Below, in pieces: positions 53,505-61,942 of a DNA stretch of 64,000 bases. Source of the stretch: CAILUG01 sp903844415 (GTDB lineage Bacteria; Pseudomonadota; Gammaproteobacteria; Pseudomonadales; Pseudohongiellaceae); the NCBI GenBank assembly GCA_947477655.1, contig CANJTS010000008.1, positions 1-64,000 on the forward strand, written 5' to 3'. Each line of letters opens with the position of its first letter. Position 1 is the stretch's first letter. The notes below the pieces were generated by a model. The model worked only from the letters and a program-made list of their open reading frames with translations. It made no database searches and was not told the DNA's origin. The position numbers and the translations under genes were made by a program.

Positions 53505-54117
53505 GGTTGTTTTGCAAAGTCATAAGATAGCCAGTATGTGCTCGTGGTGAAGAAATGGAAACTGATTTCAATTTGGCTCCATGTAGTTTTTTACAACGAC
53601 GCGCCAACTTCAAAAAAGGCGGGCGACCCGGATCGGCAAGCACTATGCGATCTACGCCTTGTTCCAGAGCGCTAACTATCAATTGGTATAGGGGTTCGAC
53701 CAATTCATCCCAAAAACATATATCGCCACCAACAATCATGTCCTGTTTTGCCAGTAGTGCCGGCTTAAGGTTTTCATAGCGGCATACCTTGGATTTAACG
53801 TTTATTTCATTTGCTTGTGCATGTAGATCTAAAAATGGAAATACATGTTTGTCAGCATCAACGGCAGTGACTTTAGCTTTAAATTTTTGTGCGCAACTAA
53901 TGCTAAGCAAGCCCCAGCCACAACCAATTTCCATGATACGGCTACCCATTGCAGGTGGATAAGTTTCCAAATGATCTATTATGAAATAACTGGAAAACCA
54001 TACTTTATCTCCATGAATTTCTGGCGCTTCAGACTCATCCAATAATTTTTTTAGGGCAGGATTTTTTTTGGTTAGAATTTTAAGACCGCGCACAGTCTGA
54101 ACGTTGGTAGTAAACAC
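53488..54117 (-). CDS. Class I SAM-dependent methyltransferase
   Basis: This 209-residue protein has a Rossmann methyltransferase core: motif I MEIGCGWGLLSIS (about residues 63-75), acidic VTAVDADKHV as motif II, and MIVGGDICFWDE as the post-I acidic loop. The DICFWDELVEPLYQLI segment resembles the nicotinamide N-methyltransferase-like or ETFB-lysine-methyltransferase-like family (COG3897), so a protein or small-molecule substrate is possible. It lies immediately upstream of ppk and overlaps it; whether that means a shared function is unknown. Confidence 0.8.
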   Translation of the reverse strand: MFTTNVQTVRGLKILTKKNPALKKLLDESEAPEIHGDKVWFSSYFIIDHLETYPPAMGSRIMEIGCGWGLLSISCAQKFKAKVTAVDADKHVFPFLDLHAQANEINVKSKVCRYENLKPALLAKQDMIVGGDICFWDELVEPLYQLIVSALEQGVDRIVLADPGRPPFLKLARRCKKLHGAKLKSVSISSPRAHTGYLMTLQNNHEQFK

Positions 54118-54187
54118 GGGATTATCAATATCCTTTGTTAGTATTTTAGCAAGATTATAATAAGGGTTTGTTAGGCAGCATTAAGAA

Positions 54188-55573
54188 TTATTCTTGTAAT
54201 GCTGTTTGTGCATGGCTCGCTACTACTGTGCTGATAATTTCTCCTTGATCCAATCGAGTATGAATTGTAACACCAGGTTCTACTTGCTCGTAATTGGTGA
54301 TGACTGCACCATTTTTTGTGCTTGCGATGGCATAGCCCCTAGCTAGAGTTGCAAGTGGGCTGACTGCATGCAAGGCACGACTTTGAATTTGTATTTGTTG
54401 TTCATATTTGAGCAGATTTCCGCGTAGTTTGCTGGTCAGTTGTTGATGCAAATGCTGCACCTGCTGAACTTTTTGTTGCACTTTACTTTGAGGGTTGTGG
54501 CTCAATAAGCCTGCCTGATGCAGTGCAACATGATGCCGTGAATTTTGCAATTGGGTGTTAATTGCGCGTTTAAAACGGGTCTCTAGCTCATCCAGCCGTT
54601 GTACTTGTTCTTGCAGTCTGTAGCCAGGATGGCGCAATTGTTTGCGTAAACTTACCAAGTTAAGCTGTAATTGTTCAATGTGTGATTGGATCAGGGTTAG
54701 CAACTGTTTCTGTAAGGCAAGCAACAGTTGTCGATAAGCATCTTGATGTCCGGAGATTAGTTCAGCAGCTGCAGATGGCGTAGCTGCTCTTACATCTGCA
54801 ACGAAATCTGCAATTGTAAAATCGCTATCGTGTCCCACTGCGCTAATGACAGGTAAAGTGGATGCAAAAATTGCTCGGGCCAGACCCTCATCGTTAAAAC
54901 TCCATAAATCTTCCAGCGAACCACCACCACGACCCAACAGAATAAGCTCGACATCGTGTAAACAGCCGGTTCTGGAATTGACCAACTGCAGGGCGCTGAT
55001 GATTTCTGTGGCGGCATTAACTCCTTGCACAGCAACAGGGATGATGGTTATTTCGATAGCAGGAAAGCGGCGTTGCAGTACACTTATAATGTCATGTATG
55101 GCAGCTCCAGTAGGAGAAGTTATAACCGCAATATGGTGCGGGAGTGCAGGTAATGGTTTTTTATGTTGCGCGTCGAATAACCCTTCCTGTTGTAAGCGGA
55201 TCTTTAGAATTTCGAAGGCTTGACGTAAGGCTCCTGCGCCTGTTTCTTCCATGTTTTCGAGTAATAATTGATAGTCACCGCGGCCTTCGTACAGGCTTAA
55301 TTTGGCCTTCACCAAAACTTTCATACCGTCTTTTGGGCGTAAGCGCATGAGCATATTACGGTTGCGAAACATAGCGCAGCGTACCTGTGAGTTGGCATCT
55401 TTTAGTGTCAGATACCAATGCCCGGAAGCCGGGACGGAAAAATTGGAGATTTCACCTTCTACTAATACAGCAGGAAAGTTTTCTTCCAATAACAGTCGTG
55501 CCAGTCTGTTCAACTGGCTGACAGAAAGGGTGGGGTTATTTTGCTTGGGAATTGTGGGATAAGTAACAGACAT
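54188..55573 (-). CDS. xseA: Exodeoxyribonuclease VII large subunit
   Basis: XseA is the catalytic subunit of exonuclease VII, which degrades single-stranded DNA. An N-terminal OB-fold (LSVSQLNRLARLLLEENFPAVLVEGEIS..., residues 17-45 as landmark) precedes the catalytic domain with AVITSPTGAAIHDI and RGGGSLEDLW, then GHDSDFTIADFVADVRAATPS. Long coiled-coil helices and a C-terminal barrel end the protein. The ATG at 55573 (MSVTYPT) fits better than 55609 and gives 461 residues. It is divergent from guaB. The small subunit xseB is not in the window. Confidence 0.96.
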   Translation of the reverse strand: MSVTYPTIPKQNNPTLSVSQLNRLARLLLEENFPAVLVEGEISNFSVPASGHWYLTLKDANSQVRCAMFRNRNMLMRLRPKDGMKVLVKAKLSLYEGRGDYQLLLENMEETGAGALRQAFEILKIRLQQEGLFDAQHKKPLPALPHHIAVITSPTGAAIHDIISVLQRRFPAIEITIIPVAVQGVNAATEIISALQLVNSRTGCLHDVELILLGRGGGSLEDLWSFNDEGLARAIFASTLPVISAVGHDSDFTIADFVADVRAATPSAAAELISGHQDAYRQLLLALQKQLLTLIQSHIEQLQLNLVSLRKQLRHPGYRLQEQVQRLDELETRFKRAINTQLQNSRHHVALHQAGLLSHNPQSKVQQKVQQVQHLHQQLTSKLRGNLLKYEQQIQIQSRALHAVSPLATLARGYAIASTKNGAVITNYEQVEPGVTIHTRLDQGEIISTVVASHAQTALQE

Positions 55574-55672
55574 CAACTTATGATACGTAGGTATGCCTTT
55601 AAAGAGCAAATTTCAAATTGAAAAGCTAAACCAAGGTGTTTTTTATTATTTCCCCATGTGTTTGAGCTAGTC

Positions 55673-55678
55673 TATAAT
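55673..55678 (+). promoter_or_regulatory. -10 box for guaB
   Basis: A perfect TATAAT lies 46 bp upstream of the guaB ATG in the guaB/xseA divergent region. The -35 at the right spacing is poor. Confidence 0.45.
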
Positions 55679-55724
55679 ACCCCGATTTCCCGAAACACGG
55701 GTCAGCAAGTTTCAGGTAATCAAT

Positions 55725-57206
55725 ATGCTGCGTATTATCCAGGAAGCTCTAACTTTTGACGATGTGCTCCTTGTTCCTGCCCATTCTTTGGTGCTGCCTA
55801 ACAAGGTCGACCTAAAAACTCGCCTCACCCGCTCTATCACCCTTAACATACCTCTAATTTCCTCCGCGATGGATACCGTCACCGAGTCTCGCTTGGCTAT
55901 TGCCATGGCGCAGGAAGGTGGCATGGGCGTAATCCACAAAAATATGAGTATTGAAGAGCAAGCGCGGGAAGTCCGTGCCGTCAAGAAATACGAAAGTGGT
56001 GTGGTCGCAGATCCGATCAGCATCACACCGAATTCCACTGTGCGTACACTGTTGGATTTAACACGCGAGCATCGTATTTCTGGTTTGCCAGTGGTCACTG
56101 TAAAACGTGGCAAACGTGAGCTAGTAGGAATTGTGACATCCAGAGACGTTCGCTTTGAAACTGATCTCAACGCCACGGTCGACACTATTATGACGCCTAA
56201 ATCACGACTTGTTACTGTGCGCGAAGGGGCGAGTTTGGATCAGGTTAAAGTGCTGATGCACAAGCATCGGATCGAAAAAGTATTAGTAGTTAATGCTAAG
56301 TTTGAATTGAAGGGACTGGTAACCCTTAAGGATATTCGCAAGGCAGAAGATCACCCTAATGCCTGTAAAGATACCATGGGGCAATTGCGTGTTGGCGCTG
56401 CGGTTGGTACTGGTAAAGATACCGAAGAACGTGTGCGAGCACTGGTGAACGCCGGCGTTGATGTGGTGGTGGTAGATACCTCACATGGCCACTCCCAAGA
56501 AGTAATCAATCGCATCAAGCAAATTAAGAAAGCCTTTCCCAAGTTGCCGCTCATTGGTGGCAATGTGGCCACCGCAGAAGGTGCGCTGGCTTTAGTAGCT
56601 GCTGGTGTCGATTCTGTCAAAGTTGGAATTGGTCCTGGCTCTATCTGTACTACTCGTATAGTTACTGGTGTGGGAGTTCCTCAAGTTACTGCGGTGAGTA
56701 ATGTTGCCGCTGCATTGAAAGATACAGATATCACTATAATTTCCGATGGTGGCATTCGTTTTTCGGGTGATATCGCGAAAGCTATCGCTGCAGGTGCAAA
56801 TGCAGTCATGATTGGCAGCTTGTTGGCCGGATCGGAAGAAGCACCAGGTGAAGTAGAGTTATATCAAGGTCGCAGTTACAAGGCTTATCGTGGCATGGGC
56901 TCGCTGGGTGCAATGTCCAAAGCACATGGTTCTAGTGACCGTTATTTTCAAACGTTGGATAGTGGTGCAGCAAAACTAGTGCCCGAAGGTATCGAAGGTA
57001 GAGTGCCCTACAAAGGTCCGATGTCGGCTATTATTTTTCAACTTACTGGGGGTGTTCGTTCCAGTATGGGCTTGACCGGTTGTGGCACCATTGAAGAAAT
57101 GCGCATCAAACCACAGTTCGTAAAGATTACATCGGCCGGGATAAGTGAAAGTCACGTGCATGATGTGAGTATCACCAAGGAAGCTCCCAACTACCGCATC
57201 AGCTAG
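55725..57206 (+). CDS. guaB: Inosine-5'-monophosphate dehydrogenase
   Basis: GuaB oxidises IMP to XMP with NAD, the committed step to GMP. The catalytic Cys is in GIGPGSICTTRIVTG (near residue 307). CBS domains occupy about residues 95-205 (VVADPISITPNSTV and IMTPKSRLVTV). The GAVGTGKDTEERVRAL region, GGIRFSGDIAKAIAAGA and the flap RGMGSLGAM are all intact. At 493 residues it is full length. guaA follows after 80 bp as in the classical gua operon. Confidence 0.98.
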   Translation: MLRIIQEALTFDDVLLVPAHSLVLPNKVDLKTRLTRSITLNIPLISSAMDTVTESRLAIAMAQEGGMGVIHKNMSIEEQAREVRAVKKYESGVVADPISITPNSTVRTLLDLTREHRISGLPVVTVKRGKRELVGIVTSRDVRFETDLNATVDTIMTPKSRLVTVREGASLDQVKVLMHKHRIEKVLVVNAKFELKGLVTLKDIRKAEDHPNACKDTMGQLRVGAAVGTGKDTEERVRALVNAGVDVVVVDTSHGHSQEVINRIKQIKKAFPKLPLIGGNVATAEGALALVAAGVDSVKVGIGPGSICTTRIVTGVGVPQVTAVSNVAAALKDTDITIISDGGIRFSGDIAKAIAAGANAVMIGSLLAGSEEAPGEVELYQGRSYKAYRGMGSLGAMSKAHGSSDRYFQTLDSGAAKLVPEGIEGRVPYKGPMSAIIFQLTGGVRSSMGLTGCGTIEEMRIKPQFVKITSAGISESHVHDVSITKEAPNYRIS

Positions 57207-57286
57207 TTGATAGTAAACATATGCTGTCTGCGTGCTGTTCAGCACCCGGCTAAAGTTGTTCTTTCACTTACATTGCGGAAATCTGC

Positions 57287-58864
57287 ATGACAATAAACAT
57301 TCATGAGCAAAAGATCCTTATTCTGGACTTTGGCTCACAATATACCCAATTGATTGCACGGCGTGTGCGTGAAGCTGGTGTTTATTGTGAAATTCATCAT
57401 TACTCAATGACCGAGGCAGATTTTAGAGCCTTCTCGCCCCGCGGCGTAATTTTTTCTGGCAGTCCCGAGTCTGCCAACCTTGCTCTGTCACCTAGAGCTC
57501 CTGCTTATATTCTGCACAGTAGCCTACCCATCCTCGGCATTTGTTATGGAATGCAAACCATGGCTGAACAGTTGGGCGGCAAAGTTGAGGGATCCTCACG
57601 CTCAGAATTCGGCCATGCAAAAGTAGAAATTATTGGCAGCAATCCTTTGTTGTACGCGCTGGAACATGCAAGTACCGAAGCAGGTCGCACCTTACAAAAT
57701 GTTTGGATGAGTCACGGTGACAAAGTTACCAAAATGCCAGACGGATTTAGAGTAATAGCCGCCACCGAAAGTGCGCCCATTGCGGCGATGGCCGATGAAA
57801 GTCGCCGTATGTATGGTTTGCAATTTCATCCCGAAGTTACCCATACCGCAGCCGGACAAGAAATACTTAACCGATTTGTACATGAGATTTGTGGCTGTGA
57901 ACGGTTATGGACACCCGCCAATATCGTCACTGATGCTATAGCTACAATTCGACGACAGGTCGGTTCAGATAAGGTTTTGCTGGGTTTATCCGGCGGTGTC
58001 GATTCTTCGGTCGTGGCTGCACTTTTGCATAAAGCCATCGGTGCGCAACTCACCTGCGTTTTTGTCGATAACGGTTTGTTACGTTTGCACGAAGGCGATC
58101 AGGTGATGGCCACTTTTGCACAAAACATGGGTGTAAAAGTAATTCGTGCAGATGCTGAGAATTTATTTCTGGGCAAACTCAGTGGTATTAGCGACCCTGA
58201 AGCCAAGCGCAAAATTATTGGCAATGTTTTCATAGAAATTTTTGATGCACAGGCCGGCAAGCTGGGCAAAGTGCCTTGGTTGGCACAGGGTACTATCTAC
58301 CCTGATGTTATTGAATCGGCACAGTCAAAATATGGAAATGCCCATGTCATTAAATCCCATCATAATGTGGGTGGATTACCAGAGCATATGAAGATGGGGC
58401 TGGTCGAACCACTGCGCGAACTCTTTAAGGATGAGGTGCGTAGAATTGGTGTGGAGCTGGGCTTACCTTACGACATGGTGTATCGCCATCCTTTCCCTGG
58501 CCCTGGTTTAGGGGTGCGTATTCTGGGCGAAGTGAAAAAAGAATATTGCGAAGTGCTCAGGCAAGCCGATGCAATTTTTCTTGAAGAATTACGCCGTGCC
58601 GATTGGTATCACAAAGTTAGTCAGGCTTTTGTGGTTTTTTTGCCTGTTAAATCCGTTGGTGTTGTAGGTGATGCGCGTCGTTATGCCTGGGTGCTGGCCT
58701 TGCGTGCAGTAGAAACTATCGACTTCATGACGGCCCGCTGGGCGCATCTACCCTACGAATTACTAGAAAGAGTGTCCAACCGCATTATCAACGAAATACC
58801 AAGTGTCTCGCGTGTTAGTTACGATATTTCCAGCAAACCACCGGCTACTATTGAGTGGGAGTGA
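57287..58864 (+). CDS. guaA: GMP synthase (glutamine-hydrolysing)
   Basis: GuaA aminates XMP to GMP. The N-terminal GATase has catalytic Cys in GICYGMQTMAEQLGG (near residue 86) and His/Glu in LQFHPEVTHT. The ATP pyrophosphatase P-loop is LSGGVDSSVVAALL (near residue 234). The C-terminal dimerisation domain ends SKPPATIEWE. At 525 residues it is standard. Confidence 0.98.
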   Translation: MTINIHEQKILILDFGSQYTQLIARRVREAGVYCEIHHYSMTEADFRAFSPRGVIFSGSPESANLALSPRAPAYILHSSLPILGICYGMQTMAEQLGGKVEGSSRSEFGHAKVEIIGSNPLLYALEHASTEAGRTLQNVWMSHGDKVTKMPDGFRVIAATESAPIAAMADESRRMYGLQFHPEVTHTAAGQEILNRFVHEICGCERLWTPANIVTDAIATIRRQVGSDKVLLGLSGGVDSSVVAALLHKAIGAQLTCVFVDNGLLRLHEGDQVMATFAQNMGVKVIRADAENLFLGKLSGISDPEAKRKIIGNVFIEIFDAQAGKLGKVPWLAQGTIYPDVIESAQSKYGNAHVIKSHHNVGGLPEHMKMGLVEPLRELFKDEVRRIGVELGLPYDMVYRHPFPGPGLGVRILGEVKKEYCEVLRQADAIFLEELRRADWYHKVSQAFVVFLPVKSVGVVGDARRYAWVLALRAVETIDFMTARWAHLPYELLERVSNRIINEIPSVSRVSYDISSKPPATIEWE

Positions 58865-58932
58865 CTTAGACAAAAAAGGTCGTCACAATGAGCGGAGCAA
58901 CCAAGTGCTAAAGGTTTTGTATTGGAAAGAAA

Positions 58933-59595
58933 ATGATAAAACGTGCTGATCAGATTTTTCTTGCGGGATTGTGCTTACTATTTGCGAGTTCGGTAATGGC
59001 CATTGAAGAACCAAAATACATTGTGATTGAGAGCGCTAAACCTTTTGAGTTGCGTCAGTATGAGTCCATGATTGTTGCCGAGGCCTATGTTGATGGTGAT
59101 ATGAGTGATGCGGGTGGTAAAGGCTTTAGTCTCATCGCCGGCTATATCTTTGGCAAGAATCAATCTAAAACCAAGTTGATCGACGACCAACCGGGCAGCG
59201 AGAAGATTGCGATGACAGCACCTGTGACGATGGAATCAAAGAAAGGTGCTAGTGAAAAGATTGCAATGACGGCACCTGTGACGATGGAGGCCGAAAAGAC
59301 AAACCCTAATCAATGGCGTATGTCTTTTGTCATGCCTAGCCAATACACACTTGCTAGCTTACCAACTCCCATTAGCCCAGAAGTGAAGCTTATAGAGATC
59401 CCACCGCAGAAAAAAGCGGTGATTACTTATACTGGTTTTAATTCAGAACAGAAGACGCAAGAGAAAGCCCAAGAATTACGTGTCTGGATGAAATCGAAAA
59501 ACTTGAATCCCACTGGTGAGCCACAACTCGCGCGCTATAACCCACCGTGGACCCTTCCATTTTTGCGTCGTAACGAAGTTATGTTGGACTATTAA
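58933..59595 (+). CDS. SOUL-family heme-binding protein
   Basis: This 220-residue protein has a signal peptide ending SSVMA near residue 23 and a SOUL/HBP fold: PKYIVIESAKPFELRQYESMIVAE, then FGKNQSKTKL, SEKIAMTAPVTME given twice in close tandem, MSFVMPSQYTLASLP and ARYNPPWTLPFLRRNEVML. Bacterial SOUL proteins are predicted to bind heme or related tetrapyrroles in the periplasm, but the function is largely unknown. It lies between guaA and the lipid-modification cluster; whether it belongs to that cluster is unclear. Confidence 0.88.
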   Translation: MIKRADQIFLAGLCLLFASSVMAIEEPKYIVIESAKPFELRQYESMIVAEAYVDGDMSDAGGKGFSLIAGYIFGKNQSKTKLIDDQPGSEKIAMTAPVTMESKKGASEKIAMTAPVTMEAEKTNPNQWRMSFVMPSQYTLASLPTPISPEVKLIEIPPQKKAVITYTGFNSEQKTQEKAQELRVWMKSKNLNPTGEPQLARYNPPWTLPFLRRNEVMLDY

Positions 59596-59752
59596 GAATC
59601 TCATAAGACGCCCCAACTTCTTCGCCCAAAGCAGTTTCTAGATAGGAATTTAAGGTCCATACGCGATTAATAATGAACATCCCGTTTGCCTGCAGACGGC
59701 GTTTGGTCGCAAAGACCTGTCGAGTAGTAGCAATCGGTGTGTTATTTCCCAT
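59579..59752 (-). CDS. Small hypothetical ORF (57 aa) antisense to the SOUL 3' end
   Basis: The minus strand of the 225-bp gap between the SOUL gene and the FAD oxidoreductase holds an intact frame from ATG 59752-59750 to a TAA at 59581-59579. The peptide reads like a folded protein: TTRQVFATKRRLQANGMFII, then NRVWTLNSYLETALGEEV. Its end overlaps the SOUL stop on the other strand. No good ribosome binding site is seen and I do not recognise the family. It may be a small gene or a remnant of a larger one. Confidence 0.35.
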   Translation of the reverse strand: MGNNTPIATTRQVFATKRRLQANGMFIINRVWTLNSYLETALGEEVGASYEILNSPT

Positions 59753-59820
59753 AAAGGCGATTTAACACGTTCGCTCAAGAAAAGATAAATTTAAACAAGC
59801 CAAATTTAGAGATTCAAATT

Positions 59821-61116
59821 TTGAAATATAAGAAGATTGCCATCGTGGGTGCGGGCATCTCTGGGTTAGCGGTAGCGCATAGCCTTAAAAAGCACGCCGA
59901 CATCACTGTTTACGAGGCAGGGGCGTATTTTGGTGGGCATGCAAACACAGTGGACATTTGTTTGCCGACGCCTGATGGCATGGTGACACATGGAGTAGAC
60001 ACGGGCTTTTTGGTCTTCAATGAAAGAACTTATCCCAATCTTATTAGATTATTTGCAGAATTGGGCGTGGAGACTTCGTTGTCTGACATGTCGTTTTCGG
60101 TCAAAGTACCCAAAGCATGGGGAGATGAAACTTTGGAGTGGAGCGGCAGCAATTTAGATACTGTTTTTGCGCAACGTAAAAATTTGATTCGACCCAAGTT
60201 TTTAAAAATGTTGGTCGAGGTGTTGCGCTTTAATACCTTATGCAGGCAGATTGCTGAGCAAAATCAAGAAGCAGAAATGCGGCAATCTCTTTCAGTCTTT
60301 TTAACGCAACATGGATTCAGTGAAGTATTTAAAAATTGGTACTTCTTACCTATGATGGGTTGTATCTGGAGTTGCCCAACTGATCAAATGCTAGCGTTTC
60401 CCGTGGCTACCATGATCAGGTTTTGTCACAACCATGGATTGATTCAAGTCAATAACCGCCCGCGTTGGTTCACGGTTACAGGTGGCTCTCGAAACTATGT
60501 TCAAAAGATTGTGGCCGAGTTGCCCGATAAACGTTTGAACACGCCGGTTGAATTGATTGAAAGAGACCTAAACGGTGTAACGGTGTTCACTCAAGGACTT
60601 GCAGAGCGCTTTGACGAAGTGGTGCTGTGTACACACTCCAATCAGGCTTTGAGAATGCTCAGTGCCCCCGCTGCTAGTGAAACAAGGGTCCTGTCAGCCA
60701 TTCGTTACCAAGACAATGAAGCAGTTTTGCACACTGATGAAAAAGTTCTGCCTACCCGGCGTAAAGCTTGGGCGGCCTGGAACTATGAACGTTCTGAAAA
60801 TAACAGCCAAGAAAGTTCACGCGTTTGCTTGCATTACTTGTTGAATAAACTGCAGCCATTGCCCTACGAGCAAGCGGTGGTGGTCTCATTAAACCCAACG
60901 CGATCGATCGATCCTACCCGAGTTATTCAACGCTTTAACTACGCACATCCCGTGTTTGATTTAGCAGCGATGGATGCGCAGCAAGAAATGAAACAGCTGC
61001 AAGGTTACCAGCATACCTGGTATGCGGGTGCATGGCTGGGTTATGGCTTTCACGAAGATGGATTGAAGTCAGGTCTTTCGGTAGCTCGAGAGTTGCTTTT
61101 GAAGGTAAATGCATGA
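59821..61116 (+). CDS. FAD-dependent oxidoreductase of the COG2907 type
   Basis: This 431-residue flavoprotein starts with the dinucleotide-binding motif KIAIVGAGISGLAVAHSL and an acidic strand end VYEAG, followed by FGGHANTVDI. The C-terminal YAGAWLGYGFHEDGLKSGL FAD-closing motif is as in amine-oxidase-like NAD(P)/FAD proteins. Homologues are found next to DUF1365 and Cfa-like genes, as here, and are thought to modify membrane fatty acids (for example in branched or furan fatty acid pathways); the exact reaction is inferred, not shown. The start is TTG. The stop overlaps the DUF1365 start (ATGA). Confidence 0.88.
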   Translation: MKYKKIAIVGAGISGLAVAHSLKKHADITVYEAGAYFGGHANTVDICLPTPDGMVTHGVDTGFLVFNERTYPNLIRLFAELGVETSLSDMSFSVKVPKAWGDETLEWSGSNLDTVFAQRKNLIRPKFLKMLVEVLRFNTLCRQIAEQNQEAEMRQSLSVFLTQHGFSEVFKNWYFLPMMGCIWSCPTDQMLAFPVATMIRFCHNHGLIQVNNRPRWFTVTGGSRNYVQKIVAELPDKRLNTPVELIERDLNGVTVFTQGLAERFDEVVLCTHSNQALRMLSAPAASETRVLSAIRYQDNEAVLHTDEKVLPTRRKAWAAWNYERSENNSQESSRVCLHYLLNKLQPLPYEQAVVVSLNPTRSIDPTRVIQRFNYAHPVFDLAAMDAQQEMKQLQGYQHTWYAGAWLGYGFHEDGLKSGLSVARELLLKVNA

Positions 61117-61925
61117 CGGAGGGCGGCATAAAAATTGGCCACGGCCAAGTCAGGCATGTCCGCTTGCGACCAACCAAGCATGCGTTCAACTACAGCGCGT
61201 ATTTTTTAATGCTGCCCATGCGGCAATTGCAAAAACTCAATGCAAGCAAGCCCCAAGAAAAAACTCACTTAGCCATTAACAAGTCGGGTCTGTTGTCTTT
61301 TTATGATGTCGACCATGGCGATGGCCGCTTACCTGAGCACGGTGGCGCTTTGGCATGGGTTGATGAGTTGCTCATCAAAGAAAATATCATGGATGCGAAA
61401 GGCGAGATATGGTTGCAAACATTTCCACGTGTGTTGGGTTACACCTTCAAGCCCGTGAGCTTTTGGTATTGTCATCGGCAAGATGGGTTGTTGGCAGCTA
61501 TCGTAGTAGAAGTTCACAATACCTTCGGCGAGAGGCATAGCTACTTGTTAGATGCACCGAAATTTGGGCGAACCGAGCAAGCCAGCAAAGTCTTCCATGT
61601 GTCGCCCTTTTGCAGTGTTTCGGGCCTTTACCATTTTAGATTTAAGCGTACATTTTTAAATGAGAAAGAGCGATTGGTAGCCTGCATAGACCACGGTGAT
61701 GAGCAAGGGCCACTCATTAAAACTAGCATGAGTGGGGTTCTGGTGCCCGCCACAGTTGCTGAACTCAAGCGAACTTTTTGGTACTATCCAGTTTTTACAT
61801 TTGCAGTGATATTCAGAATACATTGGCATGCTTTGTTGTTATGGCTCAAGCGAGTACCATTTTTCAGTAAGCCAGAACCACCTGCAGAATTTGTCTCTCG
61901 CGGACAAACACATTCAAAGTCTTGA
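61113..61925 (+). CDS. DUF1365 family protein
   Basis: This 270-residue protein shows DUF1365 landmarks: GQVRHVRLRPTKHAFNYSAYFLMLP at the N-terminus, then FPRVLGYTFKPVSFWYCH, EVHNTFGERHSYLL, KVFHVSPFCSVSGLYHFRF and a hydrophobic C-terminal segment. The biochemical function is not established; it is almost always linked to COG2907 and Cfa-like genes. The ATG at 61113 overlaps the previous stop, so coupling is clear; a longer upstream frame is rejected. Confidence 0.9.
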   Translation: MTEGGIKIGHGQVRHVRLRPTKHAFNYSAYFLMLPMRQLQKLNASKPQEKTHLAINKSGLLSFYDVDHGDGRLPEHGGALAWVDELLIKENIMDAKGEIWLQTFPRVLGYTFKPVSFWYCHRQDGLLAAIVVEVHNTFGERHSYLLDAPKFGRTEQASKVFHVSPFCSVSGLYHFRFKRTFLNEKERLVACIDHGDEQGPLIKTSMSGVLVPATVAELKRTFWYYPVFTFAVIFRIHWHALLLWLKRVPFFSKPEPPAEFVSRGQTHSKS

Positions 61926-61942
61926 TAAAAAATTAGTTGATC

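Noticed and set aside
61032..61112. Longer start for the DUF1365 gene
   Set aside because: It would overlap the end of the oxidoreductase gene by about 85 bp, whereas the ATG at 61113 gives the usual ATGA coupling and the conserved N-terminus.
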